Notes under the pieces: model-generated | Told to the model about the DNA's origin: nothing | Seen by the model: only the letters and a program-made list of their open reading frames with translations | Database searches by the model: none | Assembly (NCBI GenBank): GCA_034429215.1 | Contig: DAOUGI010000076.1 | Coordinates: forward strand, 1 to 64,000 | DNA from: JAFGOG01 sp034429215 | Lineage (GTDB): Bacteria; Chloroflexota; Anaerolineae; JAAYZQ01 | Length of the DNA: 64,000 nucleotides | Direction of reading: 5' to 3' | Position numbers and translations under genes: made by a program | Shown: in pieces, positions 7,513 to 15,885 of the stretch | How positions within the stretch are numbered: position 1 is the first letter of the stretch | How the letters are laid out: every line of letters begins with the position of its first letter

Positions 7513-8418
7513 CTAGAGCAATGCCCCCAGTGTGAGGAGCACCATCGAGCCCAACATGTGCACCGACGCGAACTTGAACAACCGGAGATTCAACTCTTCC
7601 GAGGGTCGCAGCACGGCCCGCACCGACAGGCTCACCGTGACCACGCCTGACAGAGCTAGCAGCCCCAGGCTCCAGGGGCAGATACTCAGCCACCAACCGG
7701 CCGCCACCAACGACAGTGCCCGCAGCGCGTTGGACACGGCGATGAACTGGCGTGTCGAATCAAAGCCATAGACCGCTGGCCAGGTGGGCACACACGCCTG
7801 CCGGTAGTCATCAGCATATTTCATGGCAAAGGTCAGGATATGGGCTGGGATCCAGAGTAGCACCGACAGGGCCAGAAGCAATCCAAGGCCGTCCACCCCG
7901 CCCGTGCCCAGCACGCGGCCGGCCAGGATCGGCATGCCGCCTGAGACGCCGCCAAAGACGATGGACCACGGCGAGCGCCGTTTGAGCCACAGAGTATAGA
8001 CGCCCAAGTCCAGTCCGATCCCGGCACCGATCACCCAGCCAAAGGGCCGGCTCAGCCAGAAGGCCACAGCCAGCCCCGCGGCGACGAGTACCCCACCAAA
8101 GAGCGCCGCCTCACGCGCCGACAGCATCCCCGAGGGTAGCGGTCGGCGGGCTGTGCGCCCCATCTGGGCGTCGATGTCCCGGTCAAAGACCATGTTCAGC
8201 GCCGTCGTCCCGCTGATGCTGGCGAATAGAGCCAGGGTCATGAGCGCTGCCGCAGCTGCCGTGCCCGATTCGGGCCGGGCACTCAGGTAGCCCGCCAGCC
8301 CTGTGGCCAACAGCAGTAAGGTCTGTTTGCTCTTGATCAGCGCCCAATAAGCGCGCAGCCTGGGCCAGAGGCAGCTCTGTACTCCCTGTTCCATCCTCTG
8401 CGAGACTGCATCGCTCAT
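7513..8418 (-). CDS. ctaB: UbiA-family prenyltransferase, heme O synthase-like
   Basis: 301 residues, about nine membrane segments. The first Asp-rich motif is N-M-V-F-D-R-D-I-D followed by R-T-A-R-R-P-L-P, diagnostic for the protoheme IX farnesyltransferase branch (CtaB/CyoE) of the UbiA family. A second conserved loop is AMKYADDYRQACVPTWPAVYG. The enzyme adds a farnesyl chain to heme B to make heme O for terminal oxidases. The ATG overlaps the stop of the upstream gene (ATGA), so it is coupled to the His-rich membrane protein before it. No oxidase subunits are adjacent. Confidence 0.85.
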   Translation of the reverse strand: MSDAVSQRMEQGVQSCLWPRLRAYWALIKSKQTLLLLATGLAGYLSARPESGTAAAAALMTLALFASISGTTALNMVFDRDIDAQMGRTARRPLPSGMLSAREAALFGGVLVAAGLAVAFWLSRPFGWVIGAGIGLDLGVYTLWLKRRSPWSIVFGGVSGGMPILAGRVLGTGGVDGLGLLLALSVLLWIPAHILTFAMKYADDYRQACVPTWPAVYGFDSTRQFIAVSNALRALSLVAAGWWLSICPWSLGLLALSGVVTVSLSVRAVLRPSEELNLRLFKFASVHMLGSMVLLTLGALL

Positions 8419-9815
8419 GGCCTTTCGCTCTCCGTCCAATGGCCCTTTGCCCGACAGAGATCGATCAGCCGGGTTCCCAGAAACCCTGCCAGCACCACCA
8501 GCGTCAGGCCCAACCCGATGTCCAGATAGAGGGTCGTCCAAGCCCGTTCGGCATCGGGCGGAAGAAACTCGTACACAGCGGCCACGGTAAAGGCCAGGTT
8601 AGCGCCCAGCAGCACCCCCCAGCCCAGCGCCTGCCGCATCCGGCCTCGCACGTCCAGCCGGTCTGCGACCAGGAAGAGCATCATCACCGCGGTGGTTGTA
8701 GCCAGGATGTGCCAATGGCCGACCAGGATGCGGCGCTCAGCTTCCAACGGCCAGGTGCGGAATACCTCATCCAGCTTGACGGCGGTGTACAGCCCGGGGA
8801 AGACCATGATCGGCTGGAGCAAGATCATCTGGGCAAAGAGCCCAAAGTGCAGCGGGTTACGCACCAGCGCCCTGAGTTTTTGCCATGGGCTTCCTCGGGC
8901 AATCCCTTGCCGCGCCAGCCCGTCCATGATCAGCCGGTCGATGCCGGCAATGACCATCAGCAGCGCGGCCAGCAGCACCAGGCTGCTGCCACCATAGATG
9001 ATCCAGTGGGCGATCTCCTCCCAGAGCATCACGCCCCAGCAGCCGGCGGCCATGACCAGGGTGCCGATGATGGTCAGCGGCATGGCAACCTTGTGCAGCG
9101 GCCCCTTCAGGTCAAAGCGGCGTACGACGATGAGCAAGACGGCCACGTCGATGAGGGCAAGCATGATGTGCAGATGAGAGATGACGGCCAGCTCGCCCAG
9201 GTTATGTTCCTGGCGCACAATGTCCTCGGCCAGCACTGCCTCAAAGCCGTTGCCAAAAAAGGAGCCCACACCCGCGCCGATAAGCGCCGAGATCAGCGTG
9301 GCGACGGTCACGACGAAAAAGGCGGTCCGCTCCAGCGAAACAGAGCCCAGATGGGCATAGGCCGGATCGGTGTTGCGGTGCCGGCCCGGCCACAACCCAA
9401 CGGCCAGCAGCACACCGGCGTAGAACACCAATGCCTGGCCGAGCAGGAACAAGCCGTGGAACAACCAACTGCGACCCAGATAGGCAAAGGCCAGCCCGCC
9501 GATGCTGACCAGCATGTAGCCAGGGGTGATGGCCCGCCGGATCGCCCGCGCCAGTTCCTGGGTCGTCGGTACCAGGTCGAGGATCAGGTAGGTGATGGCC
9601 GCCACGAAAGGGATGGCCAGGGCGTGATAGACCATCACGATGCGGCCCACGCGCTCCGCCTCGGGTAGGCTCACCGAAAGGCCAAGGAGTTCCTGCATCG
9701 GCGCCGACATCAGGCCCAGGAGGGCAACGATGAGCGCATCCCAGGCAGTGACGGCGAGCAGCAGGCCACGCGTAGACGCTGTCAGATAGTCGAGCCGGTG
9801 CAGTAGGGCCTTCAT
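8415..9815 (-). CDS. Polytopic His-containing membrane protein, oxidase-like pattern
   Basis: 466 residues with about twelve hydrophobic helices. Histidines lie in or near helices at H64 (MVYHALAIPF), H214/H216 (ISHLHIMLALID) and H367/H369 (VGHWHILATTT). That layout recalls heme-ligating helices of heme-copper oxidase-like proteins. I cannot show the full set of ligands, so a heme-binding role is inference. Support comes from the coupled ctaB gene and the CopD-like gene 64 bases upstream. A fit-for-purpose name is an unassigned membrane protein possibly linked to heme or copper metabolism. Confidence 0.55.
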   Translation of the reverse strand: MKALLHRLDYLTASTRGLLLAVTAWDALIVALLGLMSAPMQELLGLSVSLPEAERVGRIVMVYHALAIPFVAAITYLILDLVPTTQELARAIRRAITPGYMLVSIGGLAFAYLGRSWLFHGLFLLGQALVFYAGVLLAVGLWPGRHRNTDPAYAHLGSVSLERTAFFVVTVATLISALIGAGVGSFFGNGFEAVLAEDIVRQEHNLGELAVISHLHIMLALIDVAVLLIVVRRFDLKGPLHKVAMPLTIIGTLVMAAGCWGVMLWEEIAHWIIYGGSSLVLLAALLMVIAGIDRLIMDGLARQGIARGSPWQKLRALVRNPLHFGLFAQMILLQPIMVFPGLYTAVKLDEVFRTWPLEAERRILVGHWHILATTTAVMMLFLVADRLDVRGRMRQALGWGVLLGANLAFTVAAVYEFLPPDAERAWTTLYLDIGLGLTLVVLAGFLGTRLIDLCRAKGHWTESERP

Positions 9816-9879
9816 GTCTCTCCTTTGAGCCCGTAATGGTGAGCAAAGCTCCGGGTTAGGTCACACGTATCCAGGCAGA

Positions 9880-10368
9880 CTAGGCCGGTGGCGGCGAGCC
9901 GTAGGCTACGCTCAAGCCGGTCAGCAGCAACACCACGATGCCCAGGACCATGTTGATCAGCAGCAGGCCCATGTTCAGCTTCTCCTGCGAAGGTGTCAGC
10001 GGTTCCTGGCGGCGGCCCAGCACCAAACTGCGGACCAGCGCGATTCCGATCATGAGAATCACGACGATATGCTTCAGGCTCAGCGCCGTCGAGTAAGCAT
10101 TGCCAAAGTGGAACAGCCCCTCAAAGGCCGGGATGCGGTTCGCCTGCAGCATACCAGTGAGGATCAACCCGACGATGCTGACATAGACCAGCACGCTCAG
10201 CCGTTTCTGGATGGCACCCATCAGCTTTTTCATCTGCGGGCCTTTGCCCAGTACCTGTCGGGTCGAGGGCAGCACGGTGAGCACCAGGGTGATCAACCCG
10301 CCGATCCACACGACGGTGAATAGGTCATGCAAAAAAACGACGATGGCAAATACGATTTGCTCAGGCAT
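9880..10368 (-). CDS. CopD-like four-helix membrane protein
   Basis: 162 residues from the ATG at 10368; an alternative in-frame ATG at 10386 adds six. Four hydrophobic helices are visible. The first carries FLHDLFTVVWIGGLITLVL, the H...W-x-G-G signature of CopD/cytochrome-b561-like membrane domains. A further His lies in helix 3 (LSLKHIVVILMIG). The family is associated with copper or heme handling. First gene of a three-gene unit with the His-rich membrane protein and ctaB. A GGGAGTG motif precedes the chosen start. Confidence 0.65.
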   Translation of the reverse strand: MPEQIVFAIVVFLHDLFTVVWIGGLITLVLTVLPSTRQVLGKGPQMKKLMGAIQKRLSVLVYVSIVGLILTGMLQANRIPAFEGLFHFGNAYSTALSLKHIVVILMIGIALVRSLVLGRRQEPLTPSQEKLNMGLLLINMVLGIVVLLLTGLSVAYGSPPPA

Positions 10369-10464
10369 GGTTTGAGACACTCCCATCGATGCAGTATTTG
10401 GGCCGATCCCGACGCTGGCAGGCATCAGCAAGGCACGCACGCGCGCCAGGGCCAATCTGCTCTC

Positions 10465-10493
10465 AGTATAACAGACAAGAGTTCAGTTGTCAT
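10465..10493 (-). promoter_or_regulatory. Promoter of the CopD-like/ctaB operon
   Basis: Minus strand: ATGACA (10493-10488), a 17-bp spacer and TATACT (10470-10465), about 90 bases before the CopD-like start. Confidence 0.6.
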
Positions 10494-10731
10494 TGACTTT
10501 TGTCAGTTTTCCAGTTCCATGGCCTCATATGGGCGCTGGATCGTCTTGTCCTGGCCGAAAAATGCCGTTTCGCTGCTCGAAGAGTGCATCGAGCAGCGAG
10601 CACACACCTATTCCAAAGACCTAAGCGAAGAGCGGTTCTGTTGTGCTCTGCAGCGAGGAAGTTGTCGTTGTCTCGAATCAAGAAGTGTGGCCCCTGCCCA
10701 TATGGGGTGGGTTCGCGCAGTTGCTGAGCAG

Positions 10732-10755
10732 CCCGGCTGCACCGACGCAGCCGGG
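10732..10755. repeat. Inverted repeat in the 10494-10821 gap
   Basis: CCCGGCTGC (10732-10740), the loop ACCGAC and GCAGCCGGG (10747-10755) form a perfect 9-bp stem. It lies just beyond the 3' end of the minus-strand lipoprotein operon and could terminate it, but no T tract follows on that strand. The rest of this gap shows no convincing gene. Confidence 0.4.
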
Positions 10756-10821
10756 TTCTGGGTATCTAGTCCGAGGGCACGAGATCGGTCTCTCCGCGCC
10801 GGGCAAGCCACACCGGCTTGG

Positions 10822-11448
10822 TCATGACCCGCTGGCCCGTTCGGTGAGCAGATCGATCACGTTGTCCAGCAGCACGTCGCTCTTGCTCGTGCCGCTGCCG
10901 CCGCTGCCGACCGGCGTTCCCAGGGCCTGGGCCGTGGCCCGAGCCGCTTCCCGCTGCTCAGGCGGCAGGTCTTTGAAAGCGCCGCTTTGGGGAGTGACGC
11001 CCGGCTCGGGCGTCTTGAGCTCGCTGACGCCGATTTCAACATAGTAGGTCTGGAGATCGGCATTGGTCAGTTGCAGAGCGGCGATGGCCGCCACTTGATC
11101 CTCGGTCAGCGACGCCACGATCTGATCCAGCACCGCCTCCACCTCCTCCGGCGCCGCCGTGGAGCTGGCGCCAAGCGCCTGGAGAGTCTGCCACAGGGGC
11201 AGCAGCGTGGCTGCCTGGGCGACAGTGACGGCCTGCGGGGTGCCCTCGAAGCGCAAGGTGCCCAGGGCCAGCTGGCTGCGCAGACTGGCAGCATCGGCAT
11301 AATCTTCGGACAGGGTCGTTTCGGTGCCTGCTTCGATCCCCGTGGGCACCCCCACCGGGGCGTCATCCGTGGTAGCCTCTGTTCCTCCACAGGCAGCCAG
11401 CGTCAAGGCCAGCATCGAAACGATCAACAGCCACATCCACTTTTTCAT
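10822..11448 (-). CDS. Lipoprotein of MacAB-like operon, paralogue 1
   Basis: 208 residues. The signal peptide ends in L-A-A-C-G-G, a good lipobox. The start at 11448 follows GAGGAAACAG; a GTG at 11463 in the same frame lies within that site. The body shares with the next gene the pattern L-R-S-Q-L-A-L-G-T-L-R-F-E, then LLPLWQTLQALG, EEVEAVLDQIVASLTEDQVAAI and LTNADLQ, so the two are paralogues. The family looks like small Chloroflexota lipoproteins next to export genes. Function is unknown; a chaperone or adaptor for the exporter is a guess. Confidence 0.75.
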   Translation of the reverse strand: MKKWMWLLIVSMLALTLAACGGTEATTDDAPVGVPTGIEAGTETTLSEDYADAASLRSQLALGTLRFEGTPQAVTVAQAATLLPLWQTLQALGASSTAAPEEVEAVLDQIVASLTEDQVAAIAALQLTNADLQTYYVEIGVSELKTPEPGVTPQSGAFKDLPPEQREAARATAQALGTPVGSGGSGTSKSDVLLDNVIDLLTERASGS

Positions 11449-11473
11449 CGTCTGTTTCCTCACTTCTGACCGA

Positions 11474-12049
11474 TCACTTGCTTTCCAACAGGCTGATCAC
11501 GGCATCGATCAGCGCCTGGCTGGCCCCGCTGCCGGTACCGCCGCTGGCTTCCCGCTCTGCCTGGCGAGTGGCGCGTTCTTCGGGCGAGAGGCTTTGGCCG
11601 CTGCCCGGCTGCCCTGAGCCCATGCCGGCACCCACGCCCGTGCTCAGGCCCTGGCTCTGCGCCCAGACTTGCAGGTCGGCCTGGGTGAGCTGCATGCTAC
11701 CGATGGCAGCCAACTGCTCGGCGGCCATGGCTCCCTCGATCTGCGCCAGGAGGGCATCCACCTCTGCCGGGGCAGAGGCGCCGCTGCCCATCGTGCCCCG
11801 AAACGCCTGCCACAGGAGCAGCAGTTCGCCCGCTTGAGCGGACATCACCGGCCAGTCTGTCTCTTCGAGCCGGAGCGTGCCGAGGGCGAGTTGGTTGCGC
11901 AGCGCCAGCGCGTTCTCGTACGAGGTGTCGAGGGCGCTCGACGCCTCCGCACCGGACGTCGCGGGAGCTGCAGCCGGGCTCCCACCACCACAACCCGCCA
12001 GCGCCAGGACCAGGAGACTAATCGTTGCGATCCACGCAATAGGTTTCAT
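11474..12049 (-). CDS. Lipoprotein of MacAB-like operon, paralogue 2
   Basis: 191 residues. Lipobox L-A-G-C-G-G. It shares L-R-N-Q-L-A-L-G-T-L-R-L-E, LLLLWQAFRG, EVDALLAQIEGAMAAEQLAAI and LTQADLQ with the neighbouring lipoprotein, showing a local tandem duplication with strong divergence at the linker and C-terminus (Gly/Ser-rich). It follows the permease by 30 bases in the same operon. It is predicted to be anchored on the outer face of the cytoplasmic membrane. Confidence 0.75.
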   Translation of the reverse strand: MKPIAWIATISLLVLALAGCGGGSPAAAPATSGAEASSALDTSYENALALRNQLALGTLRLEETDWPVMSAQAGELLLLWQAFRGTMGSGASAPAEVDALLAQIEGAMAAEQLAAIGSMQLTQADLQVWAQSQGLSTGVGAGMGSGQPGSGQSLSPEERATRQAEREASGGTGSGASQALIDAVISLLESK

Positions 12050-12079
12050 CTTGTCATTTGCTCCTTTGAAATGTGTTGC

Positions 12080-13285
12080 TTATTCGTGGCGCAACGCCAC
12101 GATCGGATCTAGCTGGGCAGCCTTGGTGGCCGGATAATAGCCGAAGAAGATGCCCACGGCCGCCGCCGCTCCGAAGGCCAGGGGCACCGAGGCGGGCACA
12201 ATGGCCGTGCGCATCGTCCCCAGGCGGCCGAACAGCTCCGCCCCGCCGATGCCCAGCAGCACGCCCACCAGCCCTCCGACCAGGCTGAGGGTGACGGCCT
12301 CGATCAGGAACTGGAGCAGCACGTCGCGAGGGCGTGCGCCCAGCGCCTGGCGCAGGCCGATCTCGCGCGTGCGCTCGGTCACCGATACCAGCATGATGTT
12401 CATGATGCCGATCCCGCCTACCAGCAGCGACACTCCGGCCACCCAGCCCAGCAGATTGCGAAAGGCTTCGGTCGTCGCCTGCTGGGTGCTGATGATGTCC
12501 TGCTGGGTCTGTACTGTAAAATCCGGCTTGCCCGGGTCCACGTCGTGGCGCTCCACCAACAAGACCGTCACCTGGTTGATCACACTGTCCATGGCCTCCT
12601 GGCTTTCTGCCTTGACGTAGATAGTACGCAGCCGCTCGCCGGCCATGCGGGACGGGAGGAACTTTTGATACATCACTGTGATAGGGATGTACACCCGTCC
12701 ATCATAGTCCTGGTCGGCTACCATGCCCTTTTCCTCCATCACACCGGCAACGATCATCTTGGTGGAGGCGACCGTTACCGTCTGCCCCACGGGGCTTTCG
12801 TCTCCAAACAGGTCGCGGGCGATGCCGTAGCCCAGCACTACGACCTTTAGTTTTCGCTCATTGTCATCGGCGCTGAAGAACCGCCCATCGCTCAGGCCAT
12901 AGTCGCGCACGCCGGGAAAGTCGGCCGTGACCCCCAGGACGGTGATCCCCTCCAGGCTGCCGCTGCCTCCGCTGATGTCCTGCACGGACTGGAACTCGGC
13001 CGAGATGCCGTCTACGTTGCGCACGGCTTCCTTGATGGCCTCATAGTCTTCATAGACGAGTGTCTGGGAGGCGCCGGGCACGCCGCGCACCGGGCTGATG
13101 ATGATCAGATTGGCGCCCAGGGCATTGATCTGTTCGGCGATGGCCGCTTCGGCCCCTGCGCTGACGGCCAGCATCATGATTACCGACGCCACGCCAATGA
13201 TCACGCCCAGGGTGGTCAGAAGCGAGCGCACCTTGTTGAGCGTCAGCCCTTCCCAGGCGACGCTGAGCGTTTCCCCGAGGTTCAT
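12080..13285 (-). CDS. MacB-type ABC transporter permease
   Basis: 401 residues. N-terminal helix after LNKVRSLLTTLGVIIGVASVIMMLAV, an extracytoplasmic MacB_PCD-like domain (about 45-270), then three C-terminal helices of the FtsX type (LGWVAGVSLLVGGIGIMNIMLVSV...REIGLRQALGARPRDVLLQFLIEAVTLSLVGGLVGVLLG). This is the mechanotransmission-type permease of MacB/LolCDE-like exporters. The ATG overlaps the stop of the ATPase gene by 4 bases. Substrate is unknown. Confidence 0.92.
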   Translation of the reverse strand: MNLGETLSVAWEGLTLNKVRSLLTTLGVIIGVASVIMMLAVSAGAEAAIAEQINALGANLIIISPVRGVPGASQTLVYEDYEAIKEAVRNVDGISAEFQSVQDISGGSGSLEGITVLGVTADFPGVRDYGLSDGRFFSADDNERKLKVVVLGYGIARDLFGDESPVGQTVTVASTKMIVAGVMEEKGMVADQDYDGRVYIPITVMYQKFLPSRMAGERLRTIYVKAESQEAMDSVINQVTVLLVERHDVDPGKPDFTVQTQQDIISTQQATTEAFRNLLGWVAGVSLLVGGIGIMNIMLVSVTERTREIGLRQALGARPRDVLLQFLIEAVTLSLVGGLVGVLLGIGGAELFGRLGTMRTAIVPASVPLAFGAAAAVGIFFGYYPATKAAQLDPIVALRHE

Positions 13286-14019
13286 CGTGCTTCCCTCCCA
13301 TCCAGGCAGCTAACAGCCCCATCATGCCCATCAGAGACGATCTTGCCGTCGCGCACGCAGACTACCCGCTGGGCATGGGCGGCAATGTCTGGCTCGTGTG
13401 TGACCATGACAATGGTCGCGCCGTCGTGGTGCAGCCGGTGCAGCAGATCCATGATCTCGACACTCGACCTGGTGTCCAGATTGCCCGTCGGCTCGTCGGC
13501 CAGGATGATCGACGGCCGGTTGATCACCGCCCGGGCGATGGCCACCCGCTGCTGCTGCCCGCCGGACAATTCATTGGGCCGGTGGTGCAGCCTGTCGCTC
13601 AAGCCCACCGCCTCAAGGGCAGCCGCTGCTCGCTCGTACCTTTCCTCAGCGTCCGGGTGATCCTCGACGTTGTAGAGAAGTGGCAGCATGACGTTCTTGA
13701 CAGCGCTCAACCTCGGCAACAAGTTGTACGACTGAAAGACAAAGCCGATGGCCTGGTTACGTACCTCGGCCAGCTCGGCCCTGGTCAACTGGCTGACATC
13801 CTCGCCATCGAGGCAGTACTGCCCGTCGCTCGGGCGGTCCAGGCAGCCCAGGATGTTCATCAGCGTGGACTTGCCCGAGCCGGATGGCCCCATGAGAGCC
13901 ACGAACTCGCCTCGTTGTACCTGCAAGTCCACTCCATCCAGCGCTCGCACCTCGGCATCACCGCTGCCATAGACGCGAGTCAGGCCTTTGGTTTCGATCA
14001 CCATTCTCGTGTCGCCCAT
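13282..14019 (-). CDS. MacB/LolD-type ABC transporter ATPase
   Basis: 245 residues. Walker A G-P-S-G-S-G-K-S-T, signature L-S-G-G-Q-Q-Q-R, Walker B I-I-L-A-D-E-P-T-G-N-L-D and the switch histidine (VTHEPDIAAHA). It is a stand-alone nucleotide-binding domain of the MacB/LolD subgroup. It sits between the adaptor gene (29-base gap) and the permease (4-base overlap), so all three form one exporter. Confidence 0.95.
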   Translation of the reverse strand: MGDTRMVIETKGLTRVYGSGDAEVRALDGVDLQVQRGEFVALMGPSGSGKSTLMNILGCLDRPSDGQYCLDGEDVSQLTRAELAEVRNQAIGFVFQSYNLLPRLSAVKNVMLPLLYNVEDHPDAEERYERAAAALEAVGLSDRLHHRPNELSGGQQQRVAIARAVINRPSIILADEPTGNLDTRSSVEIMDLLHRLHHDGATIVMVTHEPDIAAHAQRVVCVRDGKIVSDGHDGAVSCLDGREAR

Positions 14020-14048
14020 TTTCCTCGCCCTCTTCCCGGCCCCGACGC

Positions 14049-15593
14049 CTAGTCCGACTCGACCTCGACCGTGCCGGTGCTGACCACCTCGCCCTTTTCC
14101 AGGCCAGACAGCACCTCGGGGTTGGCATAGTCCTTCAGCCCGATCTCTACCGGGCGCAGCTCCAGCTTGCCGTCGCTTTTGACCACAAACACCGTGTACT
14201 GGCCTGGCGTCGTCTCCCGAAGTGCCTGCACCGGCACCAACAGCGCGCCCTTGGCCTGCCCGGCCACGATGACCACCTCCGCCGTCATGCCTGAGATGAG
14301 GTCAACCGGGTGGCTGGTCAGGTCCACACTGGCCCAGGCCTGAATGGCTGGCGTGCCGTCGACGGCAGCCAGGGCCGGATCGACGCGCTCGACCTCACCG
14401 GAGAAGACCAGATCGGGCAAGGCCTCGAACACAATCTCCACCGGGTTGCCCGGCGCAACACTCATCAGGTCCGTCTCTTCGACCCAGAACCGTACCAGCG
14501 GCGCGCCCAGATCGGCAAGGGTGACGACGGGGGAGGCGCCCACCACCTCGCCCGTATCAGCGTTGATGGCAACAACCGTGCCGGCCATGGGCGCCCGCAG
14601 CTCGGTCTCTGCCAATTGGCGCCGGGCGTTTTCCAGGCTGTACCCGGCCAGGGTCACGCCCAGTCCTACTGATTCCAGGTCCTCAGCCGAAGCGCCGGCC
14701 AACAGGGCCTCCAGCTGGGTCTGAGCCTGGATTACCTTGGCCTCGGCCGCTGCTTCAGCCTGGGGATCTGGGCCGGCCAGCAGGCTCTGCAACTGGGCCT
14801 GGGACAGCGCCACCTTGGCGCGGGCGGCGGCGAGGGTGTCGGCGGTGGGCCCGGCCAGCGCCTCCTCGTATTCGGCCTTGGCCTTCTCGTAGTTGGTGGT
14901 CGCCTGCCACAGGTCGGCCGCCTCCTTTGTCGCACCCGCATTGTCGCGGCCGGCGATCTTGTCGTAGGCCGCCTGGGCGGCGCGCACGTTGATCTCGGCC
15001 AGGGTCAGGTTGGCTTTGGCGATCTTGATCTTTTCAGGATCGGGGCCGGCCTCCAGCAGAGCCAGGGCCTCTTGGGCGCTTTTCAGATTCTCCCGAGCAG
15101 CCAGGACCTCGGCATCAGTGGGCGGGGCCAACAGCTTGCTCTGGTCGGCTTGGGCCGCGGCCAGGGTCGCCCGAGCGGCAGCCAGGGCCACCGGGTCGGC
15201 TGTCCCCTTGAGATCGGCCAGCTTCAGCTCGGCCAGGCGCAGGTTGGCCTCGGCCTGGGCCACCTGGGCCTTGGCATCGGCGTCTGCCAGGCGGGCCAGC
15301 AGGTCGCCGGCTGCCACCTGATCGCCAACCTGAACCAGGAGCTCGGCGACAATGCCGCCGCTGGGAAAACCGAGGTCCAGCTCGCGGCCCGGCAGCAGGT
15401 TGCCGGTGCCGCTGGCGGTGACGGTGATATCGCCCACGCGTACCCGGGCTGTTTGGAGGGTGGGCTCGGCCGGCTGTGCAGCCACCCGGTAGTGGCTGAC
15501 ATAGTACCACCCGGCAATAGCTGCCAGGGCTACAAGCATTAACGCGATGAGCAGCCAGCGTCCACGTCGCTTTGCTCTCCCGGTTTGTCGCAT
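14049..15593 (-). CDS. MacA/HlyD-type membrane fusion adaptor
   Basis: 514 residues. A basic N-terminus and one membrane anchor (about 12-32), then a biotinyl-lipoyl-like half (VRVGDITVTASGTGNLLPGRELDLGFPSGGIVAELLVQVGDQVAAGDLLARL), and a long Ala/Leu-rich coiled coil (about 110-320) with repeated KIAKANLTLAE and LAAARAKVALSQAQ segments. The second lipoyl half, beta-barrel and membrane-proximal domains follow. The coiled coil is longer than in E. coli MacA. It partners the ATPase and permease downstream. Chloroflexota are generally thought to lack a Gram-negative outer membrane, so the adaptor would work without a TolC-like channel. Confidence 0.9.
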   Translation of the reverse strand: MRQTGRAKRRGRWLLIALMLVALAAIAGWYYVSHYRVAAQPAEPTLQTARVRVGDITVTASGTGNLLPGRELDLGFPSGGIVAELLVQVGDQVAAGDLLARLADADAKAQVAQAEANLRLAELKLADLKGTADPVALAAARATLAAAQADQSKLLAPPTDAEVLAARENLKSAQEALALLEAGPDPEKIKIAKANLTLAEINVRAAQAAYDKIAGRDNAGATKEAADLWQATTNYEKAKAEYEEALAGPTADTLAAARAKVALSQAQLQSLLAGPDPQAEAAAEAKVIQAQTQLEALLAGASAEDLESVGLGVTLAGYSLENARRQLAETELRAPMAGTVVAINADTGEVVGASPVVTLADLGAPLVRFWVEETDLMSVAPGNPVEIVFEALPDLVFSGEVERVDPALAAVDGTPAIQAWASVDLTSHPVDLISGMTAEVVIVAGQAKGALLVPVQALRETTPGQYTVFVVKSDGKLELRPVEIGLKDYANPEVLSGLEKGEVVSTGTVEVESD

Positions 15594-15694
15594 CGACTCG
15601 TCTCCTCTAATCTGAAATTCGTCTGGGCTGTTCGTTCAGGTCCGTTTCGATCCCGAAGGCTTGCGCAGGCACGGCATCTGTTCACCCGGTTAGC

Positions 15695-15726
15695 AGTATA
15701 CTCCCAAGTTGTGAAAAAGCTGTGAA
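15695..15726 (-). promoter_or_regulatory. Promoter with 11-bp direct repeats before the exporter operon
   Basis: On the minus strand two TTCACA-type repeats 11 bases apart (15726-15719 and 15715-15708) are followed after seven bases by TATACT (15700-15695). No good -35 box is present. The spacing fits a tandem-binding OmpR/PhoB-type winged-helix activator. No other feature is seen in 15594-15885. Confidence 0.45.
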
Positions 15727-15885
15727 GGAATTGTGCTTTTCTGATCTGTACTTTCGCCAATTTGAAATAGCGTAAGCACCCACCAGCCATTGCCAGGCGG
15801 CCGCCCAGGGGGTGATCTCCACCTCCTGCTTCCCCATTCCTAGGAGTCACGGCCGAGTGCTCAAGTTGACCTCTTTGCGTCGGTT

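Noticed and set aside
8439..9668. 409-codon plus-strand frame opposite the His-rich membrane protein
   Set aside because: Gln/His/Pro-rich composition typical of an antisense shadow; the minus-strand frame has clear membrane helices and is coupled to ctaB.
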